This document shows, piece after piece, positions 1 through 11,550 of a stretch of 64,000 nt of DNA; the stretch's first letter is position 1, and each line of letters opens with the position of its first letter. The translations under genes and the position numbers were made by a program. A model generated the notes under the pieces. That model saw nothing but the letters and a program-made list of their open reading frames with translations, searched no databases and had not been told where the DNA came from. The DNA comes from Syngnathus acus (taxonomy: Eukaryota > Chordata > Actinopteri > Syngnathiformes > Syngnathidae): contig NC_051088.1 of assembly GCF_901709675.1 (NCBI RefSeq), forward strand, positions 24,339,193 to 24,403,192. Direction: 5' to 3'.

Positions 1-1775
1 TCCAGTGGAAGCTCGCTCAACAACATGGGTAGGTCAAAGCACAGCTTCTGTTTGCTATTGAATAGTTCAAATGTCTTCTCCCCTCTGCCCGCAGCAGCAT
101 TTGGGCAAGATGTTCGTCTCGCGGACCCGCTGAGGTCTGACCCGTCCCGCAAAGGCTCGGTGGTCAACGTCAACCCCGTCAACACGCGTCCGCCGAGTGA
201 CACGCCAGAGATCCGCAAATACAAAAAGCGGTTCAACTCCGAGATTCTGTGCGCCGCCCTTTGGGGTAAGACTTTCTAATACTGTACTGTGATGTCATCG
301 CACCCGCTAAGGCGAGAATTGCTAAGGCACGTTTGCGAATGCAGGGGTCAACCTGCTGGTGGGGACCGAGAGCGGTCTGATGCTGCTGGACCGCAGCGGT
401 CAGGGCAAGGTCTACCCGCTGATCAACAGGCGGCGTATCCAGCAGATGGATGTCCTTGAGGGTCTCAACGTTCTGGTGACCATTTCAGGTAAACCATTGC
501 ATTGAGCCAGTGCATGTCAATAATGAAGCTTTAACTTGAGGAATGTGTCTGTTGCTCTCAGGCAAAAAGAACAAGCTGCGAGTGTATTACCTGTCATGGC
601 TGCGGAACAAGATTTTGCATAATGACCCAGAGGTGGAAAAGAAGCAGGGTTGGGTTAATGTGGGCGACCTGGAAGGCTGCGTCCACTACAAAGTCGGTGC
701 GTGGGCCCAGTCGGCAACAAGCCATACAGAAATGTTCTCATTGTAATGAATCAATGTGTGTTCCAGTCAAATACGAGAGGATCAAATTTTTGGTGCTGGC
801 CTTGAAGAACTCGGTGGAGGTTTACGCTTGGGCGCCCAAACCGTACCACAAGTTCATGGCCTTCAAGGTGAGCCAGTTAGATGTTTTGTTTCTTGCCGTG
901 TTTGACGCCAGCGTAATCATTTGACCCTCACTCGCTTTCAGTCATTTGGCGACTTGGTGCACAAACCTCTGCTGGTGGACCTGACCGTAGAGGAAGGTCA
1001 GAGGTTAAAGGTCATCTATGGCTCTTGCTCAGGCTTCCATGCTGTGGATGTGGACTCGGGCGCAGTCTACGATATCTATCTACCCACTCACGTAAATGCC
1101 CGGCTCGACTTCCCCTTGCTTTGTTTGACTGGCCTTCCTTAAATGGTCCCTCAATGGCCTTCAGATCCAGACCAGCATTCAGTGCCACGCTATTATCATC
1201 CTGCCCAACACTGACGGAATAGAACTGCTCGTCTGCTACGAGGACGAGGGTGTCTACGTGAACACGTACGGGCGCATCACCAAGGACGTGGTGCTACAAT
1301 GGGGGGAAATGCCAACTTCAGTGGGTCAGTGGCTTCAAAAGGCTGGATTTATTTACTCTGCGTCGTTCAAGTGGCACACTTTGAATTGTTTGTCACTTAA
1401 GATGGAAATATGCATCTCATCAAAATGGACGCATGAATCGTGAGTTGTGTTAACACTGCTTGCGTCTCTCTGTGCGCAGCCTACATTAGGTCGAACCAAA
1501 TCATGGGCTGGGGTGAAAAGGCCATAGAGATCCGCTCAGTGGAGACCGGCCACCTGGATGGCGTCTTTATGCACAAACGAGCCCAGAGACTCAAGTTCCT
1601 GTGTGAGCGGAATGACAAGGTGCGTTGCGCTTCCCATGCAATTTCATCATGACGCAACAGAGAAGTTCATGTTGTGGTCTTTGTCCCGCAGGTCTTCTTT
1701 GCCTCTGTGCGGGCTGGAGGTGCCAGCCAGGTGTACTTCATGACCCTGGGTCGCACTTCTCTCATGAGCTGGTAG
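1..1775 (+). CDS. map4k4: MAP4K4/MINK/TNIK-family kinase, C-terminal CNH domain (5' partial)
   Basis: This is the 3' end of a GCK-IV Ste20-type kinase gene. Coding exons by splice sites and reading frame are 1-28, 95 or 98-265, 345-488, 562-696, 767-867, 942-1091, 1165-1324, 1480-1619 and 1692-1775 (stop TAG). Joined, they read through without a stop and give the conserved citron-homology domain, with recognisable stretches such as [53 protein letters not shown] and [19 protein letters not shown]. The CNH domain binds small GTPases such as Rap2 in this family and couples the kinase to JNK and cytoskeletal signalling. The kinase domain and proline-rich middle lie upstream of the window. From memory of the paralogues, [15 protein letters not shown] and the ending [10 protein letters not shown] fit MAP4K4 better than TNIK or MINK1, which end in NRNS/NRNC-type tails. 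Family certain, paralogue likely. Introns are 63-160 bp, typical of a compact fish genome. Confidence 0.9.
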
Positions 1776-3290
1776 TCGAGATGCCATCTCCACGGCGACC
1801 AACAGACAACTATTGTGATGATGAAGTTGTTTAGGCTCTCCTCCACACTTGTCGTCATGAATTGCCAGTGATGGGGTGGGGTGTTGCATTTTTGGGGGGT
1901 GGGGCATGTGTGTGTGTGTGTGTTAGTTAAACTGTATTCTGACCGAAAATCCCGCGAGTGTCCAACCTTTTGAGGCAACCTCTTCAGCAACCTCACATCT
2001 TGTGTGTGCGCGCGCGCGTAAGGTCCATGCAGGACGCACTGAGCATGTGCACGACTGAGGAGCAACCATATGCGTATGTACACATATGCCACTAGTTGAT
2101 AAGTCAGTTTATTGCTGTTTTTAGTTCAGGTGACACAAGCCCCTCCTCCTCCCACTTAGTGGCCCAGTAAACACTTGTATGCCTTCTTTCAAAATACTTT
2201 GAAGGATCTTGGTGATAACAACAGGGTGTAAGATTATCCGATCCAAGAGTTCCCAAGCATAACATCATGCAAGTTGCTCCATCAGCCCAATAGCTCAGAC
2301 TTCTCATACACTGTATATTTTTTATTTAATTGCTACACGTAAATAGAGGTAGATCCACCGTCGTCATGAAGGGGGACCCAAATTTGTGTTAACCAATTGG
2401 TGGGCTGTTAGGGACAAGTGGTAAACTGTGAATTAGATTGACAAGAGTCAGCAGTCGATTTACAAGTGCCCGCAAAAAAAGAACAAAACTTGTGTGCATG
2501 AGAGCTGACAGGATGTGAGCGCCATAGTGCCACTGTCGCTCAGATGAGTTCCGCTTGCCTTAAGTAACGTCTCTACTCCAATACAACTGCTGAAAGTCCT
2601 TTGCCGGTTCTATGAAGCAAAAAAAAAGTTGAAGGAAGGCTTAATAGAATCAGTGACCGAGACATAATGGACCTCTTCCCCCCCTCCCATCTTATGCAGT
2701 ATGACAAGGCTGCCGTCATTTATCACCTAACATTAGTGTGTTGCGTGTACAAAAAAGAAAAACAGCAATTTCCACATCTCCCACTGAAAGTTCAGTCCAT
2801 CTGTGAAAGAAATGAGGCCATAATTGCAGCAGTGTTGCAAAGGAATTCCACGGTGATGGCTAAAAAGTGTCATATATTTTTTACCCTGGGATTGGTTTTA
2901 TCATGAAATCCTTTCAATTACTATGCGACTGCTGTTTTTTGGTTTTAAATAGTAATGCACACATGTTGAAAATGTTTACAGAAGTCATTGTTTTGTCAAA
3001 CCAATGTGCGTCAATATGAATATTTATGGATAATTTGAGGGCAGTTTTACGGTTTTTGTATTTTGTATTCCTTTTTGTACTATCATTTAGTATTTCATGT
3101 ACAGGATAAATGAAAATGCTCACACCATTGAAGGACAAATCCAGACAACTGATTCTTCTGCATCCTGCTCAGTGTGGATTCATTGTTTTCCCACACTTCA
3201 TTAATTTGCCTCTATAATTTATGTCCATTGTGTGTACTTCTCTTAGTTCCTGAAAGGCCCTTTCCATTGAATAAACTGAAATTTACATTG
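1776..3290 (+). other. 3' UTR of the map4k4-like gene
   Basis: No coding exon is supported after the TAG at 1773-1775. The stretch has short GT and GC-alternating runs near 1909-1922 and 2005-2018 and is otherwise unique, moderately AT-rich sequence. The first canonical AATAAA in a good context is at 3270-3275 and is followed by a GT/T-rich stretch, so the transcript most likely ends near 3290. The extent is inferred from the signal, not from transcript data. Confidence 0.55.
3270..3275 (+). terminator. Polyadenylation signal AATAAA (map4k4)
   Basis: A canonical hexamer followed about 15-30 bases later by a TGTGG/TTTTGT-type downstream element. It is the best cleavage signal downstream of the kinase stop codon. 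Confidence 0.5.
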
Positions 3291-3724
3291 TGGAGTTCTC
3301 TTTTGTCATCATGAATTTTGATCCAAACACTACAGAGACCTGGTTTGTGTGCACATGTGTATGCACAGTAAATAAGAGGCATATGTCTTTGTCAGAGCAA
3401 ACATTGGCAATTTATTAAATATGTTAGGACTGTAGCGTTACCGAAGTACCAGGCAACTCTCGTAACCGGCTCTCTACTGCACAAAACAAGAATTCAAGAC
3501 AGTGTGTGGAGCCTCAGTCTTCCAACACGCCCCGCTCTCTCAGCCATCTCCTCCCTTCTGCTGCCTTCACGGCCTCCCAAGGCAATTGGAAACGACAGGA
3601 CTCCAACTATATACAAAGTTGCTCCAGTACTACAAAAAAACTCAGAAGAGATTAAACAGTATTTTGGGATTTATGATGCCCACTTTTTGGGTGAAGTCTG
3701 CTTGATTTGACACATCAGCCTGAC

Positions 3725-3933
3725 TACGTCACGGAAGTAAGCGATCACAAATTACCCATTGGAGGATTCGGGCTTTAATTTCAGACTTTAAAGTCAGAAT
3801 TATGCAAATAGAATAGGATTCTGAGTTTAAAATGAAAATTCTGAAAATGAATAAGTCAGAATTTTGAGATAAAAGTGACAATCTTGCCAAGCTTTTTTTT
3901 CTTCTTCTTCACTAGCCCTAAACCTCTTCCGTA
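3725..3933. mobile_element. Degenerate foldback MITE with AAAGTCAGAATT motifs
   Basis: The right end (about 3907-3933) reads CTTCACTAGCCCTAAACCTC followed by TTCCGTA. It closely matches the right terminal repeat of the element at 13887-14273. The left end (TACG...CACGGAAG, about 3725-3738) is a poor inverse of it. The interior has the same GACTTTAAAGTCAGAAT and GATTCTGAG vocabulary, but more diverged. This is an older member of the same foldback family and has no coding capacity. Confidence 0.6.
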
Positions 3934-5131
3934 CATACATACGCCTCCTGTCGATGCAAAAGACCAATCGGGTTTCAAAGCTCACTCTTCATGAATGCGT
4001 CGTTTCCGGTTTGGGTAAAATAAATGCATAACATTTTGTTAACGTTTACAAAAGGATACCGCTCTCTACTATTAAGTACATAATAAGAGCACTACAAGAC
4101 TCGGTAGATATTTGTTGAGTATTAATGGTAAGAATCCCTCTCAAAAAAAGCAATCAGTCATATGCTTTATTTTGAAATCCACCTTGAATTCTAGTTACTG
4201 CTGTAAACTTGAATCACTTAGGCTGGGTCACGTTCCGAACCAAGCCGGATGGTCTGGACTGCTCTGGTCTGTGCGGCGCCACAATGTGACAATAACGTCT
4301 GTTGATTTGATATGGAGGGAGGCGCTTGACGACAAAACGAAACCCATGACTGCTTCACACTGAGCGAGGCAAGTTGGAGCCTTAGCATAGCATAGCATGC
4401 TAAGCGGTGTCGTGTGGGAAACCTACCTGCAAGGAGGTCGTGACGGAAGCTTTGCTTTGCAGTGAGCGTGCACGCAAGCAATCAGCACCTTTGCTCCTCA
4501 GCAGCCTCGTTTTTCGAAAGCATTTGAAATGTGTTTCAGGTCAGTTTGTTTGTTTTGCCCCAGCTTTTATTTGTTGTTTTTGATGATTGTGTGCTGTTTA
4601 ATGCTTTGCAGCATCTCAGTGCCTACTGGTGTCCTGGCGGATGTGATCAATTTGGGAGTAGCGTTTCCAGCTGGCTCGCCAACCCCCGTGGTGAGTATTT
4701 CATACTTGTCATTAAATAATTGAAATGTAACTATGAAACTGCACTCGGATGTGTGGACAGCTCAAGTAGCTGTCAATAAGTTTGCTTCTTTGTGGTCCAT
4801 ATTTTTTTTCATTTGCACAAGTACCACCATCCCATTCGATGAAGCATTTTCCATATTCTGAATTTTCTTACAGATATGTTTGCTTGCTTTTTTTCCCCCT
4901 CATTTCCCATCCCTCCAAAATTGAACAGTTCGTATATGTCTCAAGAAAAGCCATTTGGTACTCCTGTCAAAAAGCATAATAAAGAAGGAATTACAGGAAT
5001 CGGCAGTTCTCGTTGGTTTTCTGGCTGTGGAACGAATTAAACGAATGATAGTGTATTCTTACGGAAATATTTGATCCAACATTTCAATATACGAAGCAGG
5101 TCCCGGAACGGATTCAATTTGTATGTAGAGG
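3934..5131. other. Intergenic stretch, no supported gene
   Basis: The stretch is mostly unique sequence. A segment at about 4611-4691 is flanked by TTTGCAG and GTGAGT and looks exon-like, and an AATAAA occurs near 4978. No recognisable protein or consistent frame links them, so I do not call a gene. Between 4380 and 4400 there is a short AGCATAGCAT repeat. Confidence 0.5.
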
Positions 5132-5216
5132 AGATCTTTATTTGTCATTGTCACATGTTTAAATTTCGTTGTACATGTGACAATGACAAATAAAGATCTA
5201 TTCTATATTCTATTCT
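5132..5216. repeat. Perfect 27-bp palindrome with retroelement-type tail
   Basis: Arms 5132-5158 and 5173-5199 are exact inverse complements (AGATCTTTATTTGTCATTG... / ...CAATGACAAATAAAGATCT) around a 14-base spacer. The right arm runs straight into a TTCTA-type pentamer tail up to about 5221. GTGACAATGACAAATAAAG followed by short tandem repeats is the usual 3' end of several fish non-LTR elements. This is most simply two 3' ends of one retroelement family joined head to head. Confidence 0.6.
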
Positions 5217-5221
5217 ATTCT

Positions 5222-7446
5222 AGAGGTTTGACTGTACACTCAATTTTAATTTATAATACGTTGGTTGAAATATTTCCGAGTCTGTTGTGTCTCATGCAAA
5301 TGCAGAGCACAGCTTCCATTACCATGACGTCTGGGACATCATGCAACAAAACTATGGTGTTGAAACGTTGTTGCTATATTTCGTCAACTTAACAGCAGAC
5401 CCCTTAATTGAAGCGCTAGTCAACCCCCAAAAAATTCTTTATAATAATATGTTGTTGTATGTGCCCCCACTAGTCTTAACAGTTTGTCAGACACTTGTCT
5501 TTTTTTGGGCAATGGCGGATTTTGAAGCCATTGTTCTATAAATTTGTGGTTGGGGTGTGAGAATTCAGCCAAATTCTGAACAACCTATCAAAAGACATAT
5601 TTCAAAGATGCTAAAATAAACAATTTACTTGTTAAGTTCCCATTTGATGATTGTTAAGGCATTCTACAGATCCAACGATTGGTATACAAGCAGTTAAAAA
5701 GTCATTTCGTTATGAGATGTCCCGTTTAAATCCTGTTAATCACCAAACAAAAACAAAGATGTCTCCTTCCGAGTCATCTGAAGTGTGCCACCGCAATAAA
5801 ATTGAGTGATATCCGTAGACCCTCCCCCCTCCACGCACCCGCGTTTTCTCCTTTCCGCCACACTCCTCTTCTTTAAGGTCTCCTCTGTTTCTGCTTGACC
5901 CCGAAGCCACCCCCACCCTGGTTGCGGGCCGAAACAAAGAGGAGAGAGACAGGTGTTCACCATTGCCGCCCTGAGCCGTAATGGCACCATCCCTCGCCCT
6001 CGCCGGCCTCCCATTGTGTGCTTCTATTGTGCAACCACACAGGGGACACTCATTCAGATGTTTGTGTGTGCGCGCGCACGCTTTGACTACGCGTGCCTTG
6101 GGGAAACGGGTTGTCACAGGCGTCCGACTCCTCCCGCCGTTGTCTCGGCGCCTCCCTGTGATTGGTGGAAACGCAGCCGCTCACGGTTAACATTGTTCCT
6201 CCATCTGTTCTGCTTCTCACTGTCCAACGTGCTTCTGTAGGGGAACACGGATCTATCTGCAAATTCTTCTTTACTTTCACCTGCAGGCTTCTGTTTAACA
6301 TGTGGAAACTGGGTTGGTGTTTTTTTTTTTTTCTTCATCACTGTTCGCTGAGTCACTGATGATTCTGTGAGTATGTGCTAGTAATGAGATGATCAAGGTG
6401 ATTTGAATGTGCAAATGTGGTAGTGGAGTTGATGTGAAGTAATACAGCATGAATTGAACAAAGACACAAAGCTGGATTTACACTGCAGGTCAATTTCAAT
6501 TTAATACCTATGTCAGATTTGATTTGATTTTTTTTTTCCATGTACATTTGAAGTGATTCATTATCCGGTGACTGGCTTTAGATTCCTGGAAAGCAAGAAA
6601 CAAATGAATTGTGCAGAAATAACACAAATATTACAAATGCATCGTAGTGTTTAGTTGGCTTCACTGACTCAAATGCGGGTAACTATAGTGGACACCTCTT
6701 CACTCCTTATTTAATCGATGGACATATCTCCAATGCTTAAGCTAGTATATACAAATATTTGCTTTGTGTTATTTCGGCAGATGCAGACATTTACGTACAT
6801 CGCTAATCTTTACACTCCAATCACGTCAAGCTAGCATGGTTGAGGTCGTCCAGATCTGTCCGTTGCAGATATCCAATACCAGTCAGACCTTTCTCCACAT
6901 TTGGAAGAGGCCTGCTACAATTGTTTTCTTTTTTCTCGACGTTGCCATGACACATCATCAAATTGAGCAAAAAATATGAATTGGTGTAAATACAGCCTGA
7001 ATGACAACTTAATATCTTGCAGCAATGCATTTGCCCAAACTGAGCGTCACTTGGAAGGGTGTGCGTATGTGTGTATGTGTGCGCTCATCCAATCGGCTGT
7101 GGAGAATAAGTGACAGTTGGGAATTTCCAGCGTCCTCTAGCAGCGCCAGTCTCTCCCCCGGCCGAGCGGGATGTTCCATGCTGTATTATTTGCGCCATAT
7201 GGGAGGGGGCCCGCTCAAGTTTGAAAGATGCAAGCACATTGGTAGTCAGTGTTCTGTTGAGACAACTTAATGTCTTCAGTGATTCTTGGAGTGGACTTTT
7301 TTGATTGCTGATACAGCAGGATTCATTTACTTAGGACTTCCAATTTTACATACGTGAAATGTAAATCAAGACAAAACTGAGCCTATTTATGGCAATCATC
7401 AGTAGTAGTCGATGAATTTGTCTTTGTCTGGTCCCTCCCTCACCTA
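5222..7446. other. Intergenic region with a CpG-richer block at 5820-6190
   Basis: No coding exon is supported. The block 5820-6190 is clearly richer in C, G and CpG than its flanks and could hold the promoter or a first non-coding exon of the downstream regnase gene, whose coding sequence begins in an internal exon at 8483. I see no TATA box or splice donor that settles this. The rest is AT-rich and featureless apart from homopolymer runs. Confidence 0.35.
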
Positions 7447-7570
7447 GGACCTGTTTGCCATGGGTGTCCCTGCCAGGGGCATAAAGCTCCAGACAACTTA
7501 GCCGCTCGGGTCATCGGGACCCGCAAACCCCTCCGGCCACGGTAAGTGATGGCTCACGGAGTTTCAAAAA
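7447..7570 (+). repeat. Probable dispersed retroelement fragment (exon-like)
   Basis: From CCTAGGACCTGTTTGCCATG through CAAACCCCTCCGGCCACGGT, the text resembles a fragment that I recall as recurring in fish genomes (variants of GGGGCATAAAGCCCCAGAC and GGGACACGCAAACCCCTCC). That is recalled, not searched. It also happens to be flanked by CACCTAG and GGTAAGTG, so an alternative reading is a 5' UTR exon of the regnase gene. Confidence 0.35.
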
Positions 7571-7828
7571 CTTCAATAAATGAAAATGTGAAATGTGAAT
7601 TTACACGTCCTTCCCAAATCCATCCACAGTAATATTGTTGACCTCATTGAAAAGTCAGCATTGCTCTTTTAATTATGCTCCCATCAATTTGTGCTGGTGT
7701 AAGAAATGAATTGTTACTGTCTGGCGTTTTGAGAGCCCTTCCCTCCCTCCCTCCCTCCCTTCACCCCCACGCACTGTCTGAACAAACGCCCCTGTCTGGG
7801 TGGTTTGAGCGGCTTTGTGTGGTACTTT

Positions 7829-7830
7829 GT

Positions 7831-7861
<31 letters not shown>

Positions 7862-7866
7862 GGGGG
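7829..7866. repeat. (GT)n followed by a 22-base G run
   Basis: A GT microsatellite passes directly into an uninterrupted run of about 22 guanines at 7845-7866. Upstream, at 7739-7760, is a CCCT repeat. Such tracts are prone to replication slippage and G-quadruplex formation. Confidence 0.85.
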
Positions 7867-7870
7867 AGTT

Positions 7871-8482
7871 CAACTGCTCCAGCTTAGCAACAGTGGCTTA
7901 GTCATGTAACTCCCTTTTTTTTTTATTAAATGCTTTATGGCACTTCCTCTGATCCCTTCTCAGTTTGTCCTTCTGTTTTATCTACATGACGTCTTCAGAG
8001 GTATGCTTTCTCTTTTTGTTTTTTTTTCTCTTTTGCCTATCGTGTGCATGAATGTCATCTTTTTTTTTTTCTCCATCCTTAACATGTCTTTTGCGTCCTT
8101 CACCTTCCGATGTGTTTTGTTTCGGGAGCGTCTCGACCAGTGAGTGGATCACAAATGCAAGAAGTATTTCAGTTTTCAAGTGTTGAATGTGCAAGCAGAG
8201 AGATGAATCATTTCAGTCTGCCCCAACATTAAGCTCAAAATAAAGCAACAGACTCATTTCGTTTTCTTTCATTCTATTCGGCATGGTGTATGCTTATTAT
8301 GAGTGCAAATATCAATGGCATTCAGTTGATGTATTTTTTTAAGCAGGAAAATGAAAAAAAGTGATCCTTTTCTATTTTATCCCTTCATTTTGAGAAATAA
8401 TCAAATAACCAATGCCTTCAGAAAGGCCCACTTTCATGCAGCTGTTATTTGACTTCTTTGTGTTCTTCTTCTTCTTCTCCAG
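7871..8482. other. Upstream intron or flank of zc3h12c
   Basis: A T-rich stretch that ends in a strong polypyrimidine tract and CAG acceptor at 8461-8482. The acceptor shows that the exon carrying the zc3h12c start codon is not the first exon of the transcript. No other feature is seen. Confidence 0.5.
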
Positions 8483-8542
8483 GCATTGATGACTCCCGGA
8501 TTGTGAGGTGGCTGCAATCGACCGGATGTCAGAGAGCGCTCC

Positions 8543-11500
8543 ATGGGACAGAAGAATCATGCGGAGGCAGGAGCTGGCCGCATCCTCGACCTTGAACTTG
8601 AGTATCTCCACGTAGCGGGGGCCGACCGGCAGGCTGGCGTCGCCGACGAGCCTTTTGCCATGGACGAGCAGAGGGAGAGTGACACCGGCGCTACCGACAC
8701 CCCTCTTGTTGCCGTGGCAGAGGAAGGCGCCAAAGAAGGCGAGCCGCCGGCATCTCCCACTGCCGCACTTACCGCTGACCTCAACCCAAACAGAGGACAG
8801 AGCGGCTCGACTCCCGGCAAGAGCGGCCACCAGCCGCTCTGTCGAACCCAGTGCGTGGACTTGGGGACAGAAGGACCGCCCGAGTCGCCAGTCCAACCTT
8901 CCTCAGAGTGCCGACCCGTGTCTCAGGAAAAGGCCAAATCTGAGCCGGCACCCGTCGACGAGCAATATCAGGCTAAACTGGGTTTTGCGCTCAAACTGGG
9001 CTATTCTGAGGAGACGGTGCGGCTGGTCCTCTCCAAGTTGGGACCACGCACCTTGATCAACGACATATTGGGAGAGTTGGTCAAACGGGGCTGTTCAGAT
9101 GGCGAGCAACCGCTCGCATCATCCGCCTCCACGTCAACGTCATCGTCCTCTTGCTCCTCTTACGGTTCCTCCGATTTGCCGGCAGCTTCAGGAATGGACT
9201 CACCGTGCCCGTCGGACCAGACGTGCGACCAGGGAAACCTGCGCCCTGTCGTAGTGGATGGCAGTAATGTAGCCATGAGGTGAGCAGACTTTGTGGTTAT
9301 TGCAAATATGTCCTTAGCATTTTTTTAAGGGGAAACCGGTTGTATTCTTTGGACGCCTGTAGCCACGGCAACAAGGAGGTGTTCTCCTGCCAGGGCATTC
9401 AGCTGGCTGTCGAGTGGTTCTTAGAACGCGGCCACCAGGATGTGACAGTTTTCGTTCCTGCGTGGAGGAAGGAGCAGTCTCGGCCGGACGCCCCGATAAC
9501 AGGTCAGCTCTGAAGTCCAGACAGGAGATGAAATGGCGCTGGCTGTATCTCGCCATTGTCCTCCTCCGCAGACCAAGAAATCCTGCGGCGTCTGGAGAAG
9601 GAGAAGATCCTCGTGTTCACGCCCTCACGCCGCGTGCAAGGTCGCCGCGTGGTCTGTTACGACGACCGCTTTATTGTCAAGCTCGCTTACGAGTCGGACG
9701 GCATCATCGTGTCAAACGACAACTACAGAGACCTCGCGAATGAGAAACCTGAGTGGAAGAAGTTCATCGACGAGCGACTACTCATGTACTCCTTTGTCAA
9801 TGACAAGTAGGTCTTATCGGTCCGAACATTTTAAGATTGGGAGACGAGGGATATTCGAATTGGTGTTTAACATTTTGTCGTACGGCCACCATTTTGGATC
9901 TTAGTAAATCAGACACACTTTGTTCTCATCGCGTCCCATAATCAACTCCGAAATATCGTTTCCGGTAATCTTCCCTCCCCGTCTGTCAGATTCATGCCAC
10001 CAGACGACCCGCTCGGCCGACACGGTCCCAGCTTAGACAACTTCTTAAGGAAAAGACCGATGATGCCTGAGCAGAAAAAACAGCCTTGTCCTTACGGTGA
10101 GAACCGAGTCGGGCCATGTCATCATCATCATCATTCATTTGTTGACTCTCCATTTTCAGGGAAGAAGTGCACTTACGGCCACAAATGTAAGTACTACCAC
10201 CCAGAGAGAGGCGCTCAGCCGCAACGTGCTGTGGCCGATGAGCTGCGGGCCAGCGCCAAGACCTGTATTTCCGCCAAGAACCAGGGCGACGCCGGACTGG
10301 TGAAGAGCCACAGCGTGCCGAGCGGAAGGATGGAGGCAAAGAAAGGTGTGGCAAAACGCCAGTCCGACCCGGGCGTTCGAGCTCTTTCGTACGGCGACGC
10401 CGAGGAGAAACTGGCGGCAAAAGAGAGGACGGAAAGCCAGAGGGCCGCCGATTGCAGCGGGACCGCAGCAGCTCCAGGAGGCCATGGCCAGCTGACCCCT
10501 CAGGGTGTCCCTCCGGCCCCCTGTCATGACCGCTACCCACACTGCGAGTCCCCAGACGTGAGCTACTACTCAGTGGCGCACGCCTACAGCAGCCTGCGCA
10601 TCTCATCCAGGCAGAGCCCGGATAGTCGCTTCCCGCACGACGCCGACCTCAGGCTGGGCTCCACCGGATCGGCCGGCTCCGAATGCGGCAGCGAAAGCAG
10701 CGCCGACTCGTACGGCGATCGGCCGTGTCACGCTTGCCAGGACGCTTCGGTGGACGACGCCAGCCAATACGGCAACCCGCACGGTCGCCCGCAGTTCCGG
10801 CAAGCGGCAGGAAGCCACGAACGGTGCAGCTTTCACGATTACGCCAGTAAAATGACCAACCCGGGAGCGCACGGCTACGACGCGTGCGCAGGACCGGGCC
10901 AAAGCTGGGATCACAGTCAGGCTGCCAACACGGGTCCAAAGCCGCTTCTCTACCCGTTCCCCTTTCATTTCCAGCACCAACCGCTCGCAACCCGTTCGAG
11001 CTGCCCGGCCGACTACCACACGGCTAATACCCCTGCTTCTCCGACCGGCCGACACGTAGCTCCGACCAGAACCGAGAGCGCATCCGAATGTCATCTTTAC
11101 GAGCATCAGTGCATCTCCCAACATCACCACCGCATGAAAGCTTTGCCCACCTGGGATAGTGGCCACTACAGGGAGCCGCCAGCTCTTCCTCTGTACGGGC
11201 CCGGTGGTGCCTATCAGAGTCCGGCATCGTGGCACTCGCCTCAGTGGGCACAAGATGGCTACGCGCCACGCCACTTGCCTCATCCCACTCTCCACTCACA
11301 CTATTTAAGTCACCCGCTTCCCCAATCGCCTCTCCCACCTCACCTGGCCCCTTCCTCACACATGTCGCCGTTCCCCGAGTCTCCTGAACACGGCCGCTTT
11401 GGGGACGCCAGGGAGAAAGCGTATACCAACCTGTGCAACATTTTTCCCCCTGAGCTGGTGAGTCGGGTGATGGCCAGGAGCCCCCATGTTACGGACCCCC

Positions 11501-11550
11501 AGCAACTGGCAGCTGCCATCTTGGTGGAGAAAGCTCAGATGGGCTACTGA
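8543..11550 (+). CDS. zc3h12c: Regnase-family RNase, ZC3H12C-like
   Basis: Coding exons 8543-9279 (exon begins at 8483), 9363-9502, 9572-9806, 9990-10096 and 10160-11550 join in frame to 869 aa. Residues about 143-183 form a UBA-like segment. The PIN nuclease domain starts at about 234, with acidic active-site residues D239 ([10 protein letters not shown]), D323/D324 (CYDDRF), D342 and D346 (SNDNYRDL). A CCCH finger of spacing C-x5-C-x5-C-x3-H lies at 404-420. The last residues ([17 protein letters not shown]... to [13 protein letters not shown]) form the conserved C-terminal domain. Family members cleave stem-loops in the 3' UTRs of immune and other mRNAs in the cytoplasm. The C-terminal end and adjacency to radixin favour ZC3H12C over ZC3H12B. 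The start is chosen because MGQKNH and the following [12 protein letters not shown] resemble the family N-terminus. Introns are 83, 69, 183 and 63 bp. Confidence 0.93.

Noticed and set aside
4611-4691. Exon-like segment (TTTGCAG ... GTGAGT)
   Set aside because: Two frames are open but neither matches a known protein, and no partner exons could be linked. Left as a note only.
10603-11295. 230-codon minus-strand frame inside the zc3h12c last exon
   Set aside because: Shadow of the GC-rich coding exon; the + strand frame carries the conserved regnase C-terminus.
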